Positions 23,695-35,634 of a DNA stretch of 64,000 nt are shown one piece after another (position 1 is the stretch's first letter; each line of letters starts with the position of its first letter). Under the pieces are notes generated by a model, which was given only the letters and a program-made list of their open reading frames with translations, did not search any database and had not been told where the DNA came from. Origin of the DNA: Trichoplax sp. H2 (taxonomy: Eukaryota; Placozoa; Uniplacotomia; Trichoplacea); the NCBI GenBank assembly GCA_003344405.1, contig NOWV01000128.1:153873-217872 (forward strand), written 5' to 3'. The position numbers and the translations under genes were made by a program.

Positions 23695-24602
23695 GAACAA
23701 TGAGTGTCATCTGAAACGCATCCGAGACGCACCTTGGGAATGAAGCCATAGGGTTGTCCACTTGACCACGGATCGTCCGTCTTTCCGTAACCCGAGGTGA
23801 TGATATCATCGAGGCGACAGTCTGCAGTTGACATCACTGATGTCAACACCAGTCTGTTCTTTCCATCCGTCCGTAAAGTAAGCCATCGAGCAGGCATAGG
23901 AGTGTCATCCGAGATGCATCTGAGACGCACCTTGGGAATGAAGCCATAGCGTAGTAGGCTAAGGTCTCAATCTAGGCCACTATCAGTTGTCCACGTGACC
24001 ACAGATCGTCCATCTTTCCGTAGCCCGAGGTGACGATGTTATCGAGTCAACAGTCTGTAGTTGACATCACTGATGTCAACACCAGTCTGTTCTTCCATCC
24101 GTCCGTAGAGTAAGCTATCGAGCAGGCATAGAAGTGTCATCCGAGACGCATCTGAGCCGCACCTTGGGAATGAAGCCATAGCGTAGTAGGCTAAGGTCTC
24201 AATCTAGGCGACTACCAGTTGTCCACGTGACCACAGATCGTCCGTCTTTCCGTAGCCCGAGGTGATGATATCATCGAGTCGACAGTCTGTAGTTGACATT
24301 GCTGATGTCAACACCAGTCTGTTCTTTCCATCCGTCCGTAAAGTAAGCCATCGAGCAGGCATAGGAGTGAGTGTTCATCCGAGACGCATCTGAGACGCAC
24401 CTTGGGAATGAAGCCTTAAAAGCGTAGTAGGCTAAGGTCTAGGCGACTACCAGTTGTCCACGTGACCACAGATCGTCCGTCTTTCCGTAACCCGAGGTGA
24501 TGATGTCATCGAGTCAACAGTCTGGAAATGACATCACTGATGTCAACACCAGTCCGTTCTTTCCATCCGTCCGTAGAGTAAGCCACCGAGCAGGCATACC
24601 GT
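23695..24602. repeat. Tandem array C, about 200-237-bp unit with internal palindrome
   Basis: Four units begin GTGTCATC(C/T)GA near 23704, 23902, 24134 and 24370. Shared blocks are GACGCACCTTGGGAATGAAG, CCGTCTTTCCGTA(A/G)CCCGAGG, TGATATCATCGAG and CCATCCGTCCGTA.AGTAAGC, ending at CGAGCAGGCATA. Units 2-4 contain an extra AGCGTAGTAGGCTAAGGTCT block absent from unit 1. Each unit carries the inverted repeat GTTGACATCA, one base, TGATGTCAAC (first copy at 23827-23847), perfect in units 1 and 2 and slightly altered in units 3 and 4. The array is clearly less AT-rich than its surroundings. Confidence 0.92.
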
Positions 24603-25700
24603 AAATAACAATTCCCTATGGGGGGGTGGGGACCATAGTGGTACAGTCGACTGTATAGTGTATCGTGTACTCGACCGTGTCCTATACTGTGCCTAGTAAT
24701 CGACATCGCGACTCAAGTTGAAGGTCGTCAACGCGTCCCATCGGCCTCCATTAGTCACAATCATTTCTTCCTACCTGCCTTCTCCTTGCCCCCAAAAAAG
24801 GCCAAAATTGGCCTTAAAATTCAAGATTGAAGAATATTGATTGCATTGGTAGCATTAAGGAATATCTTGTAGTCGACTTGATCACTTGAGTCAATCTCAA
24901 CCTACTGGCAGAGTAGACAATCCATCGGATAGTGGAGTATTCCTGGCACAGCGGTGACGAAACGTCGCACTCGCCATTGGCGATCCACGGAACGTGAGCA
25001 AATTATTATTGCTAGTAAACCACTTGAATAAGCATGATTGTATCTTATGAGTGGCCATCTAAAATCATCTAAAATCATCTAAAATCATTAGCCATTCCCT
25101 GGTAAACCGATTGCCTTCTTGTCCATTCATTTACTCTTGATAGAAGTAATCGACTGACTATCCTCTTGCTTGACAAGGCATATCCTGGTTGTTTGGTGAT
25201 CGATTGGATGCGACGATAATTAATCGACTACTTGTTCTATTAGACCATTGGATACTAAGAAACAAGTAAGTAGGGATAGATGGTAGAGAAGAACGAGATC
25301 GTATCATACAGTAGAATAAGCTGCACAACTACAATCATACCAATAGCAATGAGGTTACTGCATGCCTGTACAGTAGAATAGGCGAGTCGAGTTGGGAGGC
25401 GGCCAGCAGTTGTCCAACATCCAAGTTGTTGAATGCTTGTTGTATCAATCTGCCATCCAATGGGAATGCCAATCCCATCAGTGGCTAGCAATTTCATTAT
25501 TGATCATACTTTACATAAGATACCACTCGTAGCTTGATAGAGTGCAGTGCAGTTCATCAACCACCGATGCATGTACTTTCGTTTTGCGTAGGGTAATGCT
25601 TGAAATACAACGCTCCTCTGAAACTCTCATCAACTCGATACTCTGATTAACTAGACGTATGCCAAGTTTCTTCCACTGTAAACGTGATAAAAATGATTAT
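24603..25700. other. Intergenic DNA with minor repeats
   Basis: No gene was recognised. A short G run occurs at about 24621, and an 11-bp microsatellite (CATCTAAAAT, three times) at about 25058-25090. Confidence 0.5.
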
Positions 25701-25709
25701 GGATTCCTT

Positions 25710-25880
25710 GTTCAGTTGGAATCCACGCACAAAGCTGATAGTCTGGTCGTATTTACCCTACATTCCTCTGAATAATGAATCCACTCAATAATCTTGCTAA
25801 ATTAAATCCACGCCTAAGCTGATACACACGTCTAGCTTATCCAACATTCCTTTCAATAATCTACTCAGCAATCTTCCGAA
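25710..25880. repeat. Short tandem duplication, about 87-bp spacing
   Basis: AATCCACGCACAAAGCTGATA near 25719 pairs with AATCCACGCCTAAGCTGATA near 25806. CATTCCTCTGAATAAT pairs with CATTCCTTTCAATAAT, and CTCAATAATCTTGC with CTCAGCAATCTTCC. The copies are diverged and non-coding. Confidence 0.6.
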
Positions 25881-26455
25881 CCTAGTAGTAGGACGAGGCG
25901 TTGCTAGCATATGAGTAGTTTCGTTGTCAATGAAATGCTAACCTGCTACACTAGGTTTTACGCCATAGTTTTCTTCATGATTATTAACTTCATAGCCGTA
26001 CTAATAGACACGTACGTAAATATGGGTAACTAGCTCCATATCGACACAGTTCACAATCCTTTTTTGATATCCAAAGACGCCCTCCATCTTCGTACAGTGC
26101 TGAATAGATCATCCTACTTTACGATCAAGTCAATCATTCGTTAATCAATAAATCTTAGTAACACACATGTAGGTATTGTTAGTTCTCTTCTGGCTTTCAA
26201 TCAAACTACCGTTGGATACATTGCCTTCGATTAAATTCTTCCTAATTATAATTATCATCGACACCGCAATCGGGCAAAGAGGCTACGCATAACACCCATA
26301 TTTGTATACTTCATTATACGCGTACTTAACTCAATAATTAATCTTACCAACTTTGACGCATTTAGAGTCGAATCCTTTTGCATTTTCGTAAACAATTACT
26401 GTTTCTTCAAATCCATCATAGGCTGATCAATACGGTGGTAACAACCAACAACAAT

Positions 26456-29400
26456 ATGGCAGACAGTTGTGACAGTCAAACTGAAAGTGTTACTCCTATC
26501 AATATTTGCGATTTTTACTGGCGATCACGACTATGCTCCAATACTTACAGACATGGTGATCCTTTGATCGAGTTTTCTATCTTATGGCCAGATAGTGCCA
26601 CTTTGCAAGACTTTCTTGAAAATATAACTATAACACAAGCAGAACTCAAGGATTTTTGTTTAATTGCTTTGCGCTGTGGCCCATTTGATGTTATCTCCTG
26701 CTTGTTGAAACGTGGATTCTTACCAAATGGTCAACAAGAGATCTTTGGCAATTATAACTTTACTATGCTCCATGTCGCTGCTTTAGCAGGAAACCTTCCT
26801 GTCATGAAGGAATTATCGAAGCAGTATTCATCCATGAAGAGAATGAAAGATGAATTAGGTAAAATGGCATTCGTATTAATAGATGTTAACTATGACATTC
26901 AACACCCTGATCTAGATTTACTACGATACATGTTTTATCATTGATGCTTCAGTATCTACAGTACTTGATGAGATACAAATATATTCATAGTATTTATCAT
27001 CTAAAATCTGGACACTAGTTTTAGTCATAAGCCTTGCCTGTCATGATATCGAAGCTATAGCGAGCCTACATCAACTGAATCATATTATTCATCGACATGC
27101 ACATAGAGTAGATATACACCTATGGTAAACACCAATCCGATCTAGACAAATCTATACAACACAAAGTAGACTTTCATAACTATAAATTGACGAAAGCAAT
27201 CAAATCACCTGTAATCTACATAAATAGGATTACATTTGGCATCATTATGTTGTTATTCTTAAAAGGTCGATTACCCGAAGAGATAGCCTCGATCGATTCT
27301 AAAGGATCAACTATAGTAACAGACAGGAAACGTAACGGTAAGAAAAATAAATTACGTTCACCTACTGATACTGAAATAAAAGAAATATTCCAATGGCTAC
27401 GTGATCCAAATTGCTACGATGAATTCCTATTAAAAATGCAGGTAAGTCTATAATACAATATGCTGCAAGAACTCGACATTGAATCTTTTACAAGCAATAA
27501 CCATTACTGACGCAGTGGTGTACTTGTCATGACACGATGTGGATATGATATATGCAGTGTTGTGCCTCTTGGAATCCATAACATTATTTTCCTTCGTATA
27601 CTATTTCAGTTAATTGAATTGGATGTCAATCGGATAAAAGATGAAAACGGCGATTTAATGTTGCACGTGGCTGTCACTCAAGGTAAGCATTAGTTTATGC
27701 TGTACAATATACTTTGAACTATAATTGAAGTGAATGATCTGATGAATTAAATATACGAGTAATTAACATCGACTTTAACCGTGAAATCCGAGAGTAAAGA
27801 AGCCTAACTAATTCTAAAGCTGTAATACATCAGTATCTTCAATTCTTGACCATGTATTGACTCCGTATGGCTGTTTAGCCTTAAGTTACTACCGAGTAAT
27901 ATAGCATATCTTGCACGAAGCATATTTTATTTATTTTTATCTGTTACCAAGCTATTACCTTAGCATAGCAAATACATCTATTCTAGGAATTAGTCATATA
28001 CCGTTTATTATGGCTTTGGTATACCTGCATCATGCTTCTATTGAAGCGACCAACGAAAATGGCCTAACACCGTTATGCGTAGCTGCGAAATGTAGCCATT
28101 CAATGTTAGCCGACGTAAGTAGCCTAAATACAGGAATATCAAATTAACATCAGAAGGAATCGTGTAACAAGATAGCATGATTACATTTCATAGTTCATCT
28201 AGACTATTAATCTTTTACATAAAGTAGTAGATACTTATCTCTTAGTGTATTGAAAGAAAAACGGCGATAAACATGATCTTTCCAATTTGTTTCAATTTAT
28301 TGCTACCATATAATCATCATTATCATTTTATACATTATTTTCAATTTCTTCAAAAAGACTACCAGCTTATGAAGTTTAAAGTTCACTACTTGCTAACCTT
28401 TGTTATGTTGTCAATGTGAATACAAATTCAGTTTCCATTAGTTTGCGTACTGATTATCACTGCAAAAGTATATCAATTTGACTGACCATTATGCTCTCCC
28501 TTATTTAGATCTTGATATGTGTACTTGGTGCAAGCCCAAATACCTGTAATTCTCGAATCGGCTGGAGTCCTCTACATTATGCTGCTGCTAGAAATGATTA
28601 CGATACAGCACGGTATGTATCTATGCAAAGTTCTAGCTACTTACTATTTATACTCTAGACCACATTAAAGGAATAATTAAGTGTAATTTAGTTAGGTATT
28701 GTCATAAATGCTAACTGATCCTTCTATTTACTAGATTCTTAGTCATGAGAGGCGCAGATGTAAATGTTGAAGATGAAAATGGAAGAAGACCAGATGATGT
28801 AGCCGAACGAAATGGGCTCTGTTATGCATTATTGCAGACAGGAAGATCGAACCGTATCGAAAATTTAATCCAGAAAATTATGCAGGTAGACTAGAAAAAC
28901 TGTAAACTTGCCGATTTAAAGTATACTTCCTTGAATGATATTTTATAACGAATTTCTTCACTCGCATATCATATTTGGATGATAACGAGTGAAAATCTTT
29001 ATAAAAATGTTATGAATTATATTAATTATAGGATTGCCTTCGTCAAGAAGACCTTAGGCAATCAGATTTATGCTTAACTGATGAGAATGATTGCACTCTA
29101 TTGATGGTAGCAGTAAAGCAAAATAGGTAAGTGGTTACAGAAATACTTACGAATATATTCGCTTAAATTGAAACATATTACTATGTTTCAACCATCTTTC
29201 AAAGAAATGCCTAATTGTCTAACATTTACTTAGTCTTCAAAGCATCGAAATATTAACCCGCTACAAGCATTGTCCTCTTGATGCACAGGACGGGAAGGTA
29301 TGATACAATCAACCCAATAACCTATAATTTTGTACGTCATTGTTGCATAGTGAACAAGTCCAGTTCATTGCAGTATTTTGACAAATGATAATTAACGTGC

Positions 29401-32400
29401 ATCATAAAGCATGACATATGGTAGTACGTAAATATAGGAGATAGAAGAAGTATGTATATTGTTAATTTTGTATAAGCTAAAGTTAATCGTCTAGTAATAC
29501 CAATGGCTATAGTATTCCTATTTAAATACTTTTAAATTAATAATCACTAAACAATTTAAAGCGGCAATTGATAACATGCTACAATAGTAGTCTTTGCAAA
29601 TAATTATCTTTGCATTCACTCTACAGAGCTATACAGTGATCTTACGTAATATTACCTTATAAGTATTGGAAAATGTAAACGCAAATACATCACTAACGCA
29701 CTGATTCAGATTTATTTGTATCCAGTTTTTAAGAACTGCGCTATCACTCGCTATCATGGATGGAAATTTGGAAGTCACAAAATTACTATTAGAGTTTGTA
29801 TTTATAATACCATGATGCGTACATGTTGTGCAGTAAATAATATTATTTTATAAACGTAATGAGGACGAATTAATTCGCAGAAGAAACTGTCAAGTTCGAA
29901 TTGCCGATATTAGTGGATGGTTACCTTTGCATCATGCCGCATATAATGCTCATGAGGAAATTGTTTCGCTAATTTTAAGTAGCAACGACAGATTAGTGGT
30001 AAGGAGAACTTGTAGCACGTTATGTTAATTTATTCACCATGTCCCAACGTTCCGAAGCCGTAGTACTTTCTGGTTATGCTAACGTACATTTCATTTCTGC
30101 AGGGTTTATCCAAAGCTCAACAATTATGCCAATCTACTAAGATAGGATTAATTATCACTGATGCTCAACTAAGGTAGGATCCTTTTTTCAGCATTGCCAT
30201 TTCTTGTCTTACAAGGAAAACTCACCGTATTATTTCAACGTTGATAATTATAACACGGGACAGACGGCGAAGGGAAATTGTAAAACCTATGGTCTTTGAT
30301 TGTTGTACAAATGGAGATTGCGATAGACTGTATTCTATCTTAGAAGAAGGAGACAACCTAAGCAATTATGTATGCTATACGCTATAAAAATTTTTGGGTC
30401 TATTTAATGTGTTATTGCTTATCGTAAAAAAGTGACTAGACGTATTAAATTGAACTTCCTTTTAGGTAAATTCTAACGAAAACCCGATTTTCATAGCTGC
30501 TCATAATGGTTATACAGGCATTGTTAAAATTTTAATTGAGGTAGCAAAAAATTTAATACAAGTATTCTCTATCATTGTCTTTACCTAATATCTACATTTA
30601 GTGCTGATTCTGCGATAAGTGCATAATATTAATTTTGCGGTTTTAGAACGGCGTGGATATTAGATGTAAAGAACCTAACAGCGACAACACCCTTTTACAT
30701 ATCGCTGCACAAGAAGGTCATAAGACACTGGTAGAATTTCTAATTCCATATATTAACCCCGGCAAAAATAAACGTAAACTAGCCCCTATTGATGTCAATG
30801 CACTAAATTCGACTGGGTTCACCGCACTACAGCTAGCAGCTGATAAAGGTTAGGCTTGTGATACTGTTATACACTGCTGACTAATTTAAAGGGCTAATGA
30901 GATTGGATGACAATTTCGTCAATCATAAATAGGCCATCGCGAAATTCTCAGGATCTTTCTTGAAAATGGCGCATCGACGGCACTACTGGATGTAAATGGA
31001 AACCTATACTGTAGCGAATTTGACGGGTTGCAAGTTTTGATTGACAATAGCCGGAAAGAGAGAATGGAATTGTAAGTCAATACTTAATGCACGCCAACTA
31101 ATTAAAAATTTAGGTGCGCAAGTGTGTTATGTTATCTACTCTCTACAAATATGTATGCGCAAGTATAGTTCAACGTAAATTTATCTCTCACTTTTATTAC
31201 TTTACCTTGGATTTTCTAATTTAATTAATACATATGCGTATTTCATCGCTAGATTTAAAAGGTTTTGCAAGGATAAATCTGGTTTAACCAAATTACGTTC
31301 TGAATGGCTGGTAACTAATATTTAGATTATTTACTTTTTCTTTATAACATTTTGACGACAATTCGCTGTTTTATATACTGTATATTTTCGAATGTGATTT
31401 CTGAGCAGATCCCATTTGACTATAATCTACGGGATGAAAACGGTGACACCTTCTTAATGTACGCTGCATATTGTGGAAGACTAGACGTCATCAACTTTCT
31501 ATTAGAACCAACTGTTAAAACCAAGAATGCTGTCTTTCTGGACTTTCAAAGCGGTAGCACTACACCAGCTAGCGACGGCCAAGTAAGGGCATCCTTCTTA
31601 GCTCTATAATTAAATCGAAATATTGGATTGTGTAGGTTTTCGGTATCAGGCAATGATGTAATACGTTAACATTTTACATTGCCAAATTATTCTTTCTTAC
31701 AGCGAAGTTCACCAGGCACACCAGTTGGCCCGTATACCCCAGCCAGTTTAGGAAGAAGCCCAGAACTTAAGTTCCAACATAACGGAAAAACTGGCGGAGG
31801 GCCTGCGAGATCTCGTTCTGCGACAGATAGCAGTATTGAAGGAGAGACCGCTAGAACTCTAGCTGCCGCAAATAATTATGAACAGATCAGTGATGCAACT
31901 ATCCGTCGCCGTTTGTCATTGAGACGTAATGATAGTGCTTTTAGCCGTTGGTCAATGGAAGACTCTAACGCTGACTCTGAATCCTACATTGAAGGGCAAA
32001 ATATTGACGTTCGATTATTGCCCAGTAACGAATTTGTTTGTGCTGTTAATCCTCGAGACGGTTATACAGCTTTACATCGTGCAGTGCAAGGCAGTGACAG
32101 TAACGTTGGTATCGTGAAAGTCTTAATTAACGCCAATAATGAATGTTTAAACATGTCTGAAAATTCAGGAAATACAGCTCTACATTTGGCTTGTCAATTA
32201 CGCCGGAAAATGATAATAAAAGCACTCTTGGTAAGCCAATTACTAGTTTGACTTCCTGCTAACTGATATAGAAGTTGAATAAATTTATGGATAATCCACA
32301 CTTTACTGATTGTGTAACATAATGTATTAATAATCATGTATTACTTTAACATCTATGTGCAAGCCTAACTGAAACATGTACAGCCTATTATTGTTTTTTG

Positions 32401-32908
32401 ATAAGGGAAAAGTGATAAAAATTTTTACCGCGTTTATTTCGTTAATTTTGGTAGTAGTATTGATCATAATATCGGTAGATATCAATTCGGCATCAACATC
32501 ACTATATACCTAATACTGTGCCACCTCATAGCTACAATTTTCTACTAAATAGAACTTTCGAGAGTTAGACGTCAACATTCAGAATGAAAATGGTCTCTTG
32601 GCTGACGATTTAACGGCGCTAACAGCGACCAAGCAAAATATTAAAAAATTGCGTGATGAACGTACTGATTACCAGTAAGCTTGCAATTGACTCTTTGATA
32701 ACGCATTAATTTGGTTATAATAATACTTAAATGCTTCAATGAACATTTACGTTACGTGTCATGGATAGATTTTCTATCAACAATAACCACTGAATAATTC
32801 ATTGTTAGTCATAGAAAGCCGACGGATCAAGCTGATGAAGTAGCAGTCAGTAGTGATGGGACTTCTATCGATTTTGATGTTTTGAATGCTGTATTTAAGT
32901 CCCTTTAA
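26456..32908 (+). CDS. Large ankyrin-repeat protein, 20 exons
   Basis: I chose ATG 26456 (MADSCDSQTESVTPINICD); the frame is open upstream but has no nearer ATG. Exons include 26456-26858, 27266-27441, 27610-27682, 27987-28114, 28509-28612, 28735-28885, 29032-29126, 29234-29297 and 29726 onward, ending with QKPTDQADEVAVSSDG and a TAA at 32906-32908. All have GT..AG ends and agreeing phases. Ankyrin motifs run throughout: TMLHVAALAGNLPVMKEL, GWSPLHYAAARNDYDTAR, FLVMRGADVNVEDENGRRP, GWLPLHHAAYNAHEEIVSLI, TLLHIAAQEGHKTLVEFLI, TFLMYAAYCGRLDVINFLL and TALHLACQLRRKMIIKALL. The exon starting near 31702 inserts a Ser/Arg/Gly/Pro-rich linker (TPVGPYTPASLGRSPELK, RRRLSLRRNDSAFSRWSM) between repeats. 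I see no kinase, death, SOCS or membrane domain. It is a protein-binding scaffold of unknown partner; I cannot name an orthologue. Confidence 0.85.
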
Positions 32909-32914
32909 AAAGGC

Positions 32915-34255
32915 TGAGCAAGAGAAGCAGCATGATAATTTATACCTAAAAGCTTAATATTTAAAATTGCTATTCGGTATAAAACAGTACAAATTGTGAA
33001 TTCCATAATGACGAAGTAGCCTAAATTTTAATCAATACTTTAAAACTTAAAACCTTATGAATATGTAATTGATATTGAAGATATCGATTTTATTTCATAG
33101 CTTAATCTGATAAAATTATCTCCTACGAACGTTTACTCAGCCAATTGACTAGTCTACATGTAAGTTATTGTATGATTGTATGAATTATAATATCACTAGC
33201 TCACCCTAAATGCGTTCTTTAAAGTAAGATTAGGCTTGATTAATAGTAACAATTTCACGAAATGTCAAATGTTTTGCTTTGTAAGAATTTAGCTTATTGT
33301 AATATAATGTATTAATTAATAAGTATGCACTATAATGGTAAGTGCATTTACAGTATGAAAGTAAGTATTATGATTTAAGTGAAGAAAGTTTTATATAGAA
33401 AGAGTTGTAAAACGTTTAACAATACAGATCCGTATGTATACTCATGTGAATTTCCAAAAAATTGCTATTCTAATATTTTAGTTAATTAATGGCTTAAATG
33501 AACATTAATTTTTTGGAGATTTTACCTCATACAAACGAATGAACATAATTCGATGGTTTATGTTAATATATTAAAATAATATCGTAATTTAATATAATTA
33601 CGTCTCTGTTTAAAATTTATAAGATTAGTAATTGTAATCGCGATCTCATTTGGTATGCCAGATTTGCCCTATTTTTATAATTAAGTGCTCGTAAATTAAA
33701 TTATCTCGATTTCATTAGAATTAGATTCATTTGAAAGATTAAAATACACGAATTTATACTAAGCGTTTAAGAAGATTTTGTTACTCTATTTAAAAGCAGA
33801 AGAGCATGCGATACTACGAAAATGTAATAGTGTAGTAGTACCTATTTACATTGCATATATCACGTGTAACAGTTATAACCGGGTACATACTGAATAAGTG
33901 TTTGTACGTGATTAACTAAACTGCATACTTAGTATTTTAAAATTGTTGATTTATTGGTCAATCATACAGCACTAACGCAACATTCTGTTCCTACTCATTG
34001 GGTAGCAACTAATATAGCCAATACAGTTGCTTTTTCAGCTTTAAGAATATCTAAATTTGTCAGGCAGTCTACAGCCTTACCTGTTCATTCATGACTATTA
34101 TTGACATCCAAGCAAGCCTAGAGCTGTGTTTACTTAGAGAGCATCTAAGGTAAATGTGAAGCATAGAGTAAGGCATCAAAATTGAGCACGGAATGTCATT
34201 ATACCAATGTAGTGATTATTGCTAATTATAGTATTAACACGAAATACAGATCACT
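32915..34255. other. Intergenic DNA, nothing recognised
   Basis: Very AT-rich spacer between the ankyrin gene and the TPR pseudogene. No open frame of note, repeat or RNA gene was seen. Confidence 0.5.
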
Positions 34256-34263
34256 AGGGTTAT

Positions 34264-35149
34264 GCAAAACTCATCGATTATAATTAAACATCTCGATGTT
34301 GCAGAGTTCTATAACAACTTAGGGCTTGTCCATACGGAACAATGTAGGTACGATGAAGCTATTTCTATGTATGAAAAATCACTGAAAATATATCTAAATA
34401 TCCGTAATCATTAATATCTCAATGTTGCTATATCCTATATTAACATGGGAAATATTTATAATCCTCAGAGAAAGCATAAAGAGGCTATGTTAATGCATAA
34501 AAAATTACTCAAAGTCCAGCTCTCGAATCTTCGTTGTCATCCAACCAGCACCGCGAAATTATATGGCAGCCTTTCACAGACTTATTTTCTTGAGAACAGC
34601 TACGAAGAAACTGTTTTGATGCTTAAAAAGTCGATCAAAATACAGCAATCAGTTTTCGGCCTCAATCATGTTAATATTGCCAATTCTTATAATTATATTG
34701 GTTCGATCTATCTTTCTCAAAGCAAACATAATGATGCTATTTCTATGAATGAGAAAACGCTTAAATTCAAAGGTTAGATCTCGATGCTAATAGCATCGAT
34801 ATTGCGAAATCCCATGACTACGTGAGGGAGGTAAACGGTTATCAGGGCAGGTATGAAGAGGCACTTTTTATGGATAAGAAATCGCTGACAATTCGATTAC
34901 TACATCTTGGTCATCATCATGCTGATCTTGACCAAACCTATAACAGTATAGGAACTATCTATAGGAATTTGGAGAGGTGTGATGAAGCAATGTCTATCGA
35001 TAAGCAATCGCTCAAACATCAAAATATTTACTTATGGTTACCATCATTCCGCTCCTGTTGCAATATTGAACAGCATGGGCGCTGTGCTTGTAAATCAGGG
35101 CAAGTATGACGATACTCTTTGTAAATATGAGAAATTACTCAAAACTTAA
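34264..35149 (+). pseudogene. TPR protein pseudogene, kinesin-light-chain-like repeats
   Basis: A single intron-free stretch encodes successive 42-residue TPRs of the kinesin-light-chain/nephrocystin type: FYNNLGLVHTEQCRYDEAIS, ISYINMGNIYNPQRKHKEAM, IANSYNYIGSIYLSQSKHND, LDQTYNSIGTIYRNLERCDE and VAILNSMGAVLVNQGKYDD. The reading frame is broken three times: an in-frame TAA at about 34412 between the first two repeats, a frameshift near 34772 and another near 35025. It ends with a TAA at 35147-35149. No start codon or N-terminal domain was found. The lack of introns among multi-exon neighbours, plus the breaks, suggests a retrocopy or a decayed member of a large TPR family. Sequencing error could explain one break but hardly three. 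Confidence 0.8.
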
Positions 35150-35634
35150 TCATTACTTAGAATGTCATATGTAGCCTTAACTCTACACAAGCCATCAACT
35201 TTATTCATGATCGTTATAATAATTAAGCACAGTTATAATTACAATAAGTATAAGCCAAATTCGATTTACCAAAAATAGAAAACAGTTCAATTCTATTTAA
35301 TTAAATTGATCGTATCTTTACGTTGGAATATACCGATGCTGGGCGCCATAAAGCCAAAGTATAATTTATAAAAGTGTAAAGTGTGCAAAAAATGAAATGA
35401 ATTTGCTAGACAAAATTATGTACATTATACAATAAAAGCAAGCCATGTAGCGATGTAGAATATGTAGAAATTACTATATCCTTGTTGTATTCAATTAAAT
35501 ATACATTAAGTATAAAGAATCACACCTGCAAATATCTATATGCAATGAGTATTAATGAGTCATATTTGAATCAATAAAATTGATTTAATTTAAATTTTAA
35601 CAGCTTCGCATGATAATAAGAGCAATAACACTCG
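35150..35634. other. Short spacer, nothing recognised
   Basis: AT-rich DNA between the convergent ends of the TPR pseudogene and CFAP65. It holds AATAAA motifs but no defined gene. Confidence 0.4.

Noticed and set aside
24506-24706. Open frame at the end of array C
   Set aside because: It is part of repeat DNA, and the repeated units do not keep one frame.
31929-32117. Second plus-strand frame inside an ankyrin-gene exon
   Set aside because: It is a shadow of the ankyrin exon in another frame.
34445-34777. A genuine 110-residue TPR protein
   Set aside because: Homologous TPRs continue on both sides across a stop and a frameshift, so this is one piece of a broken gene.
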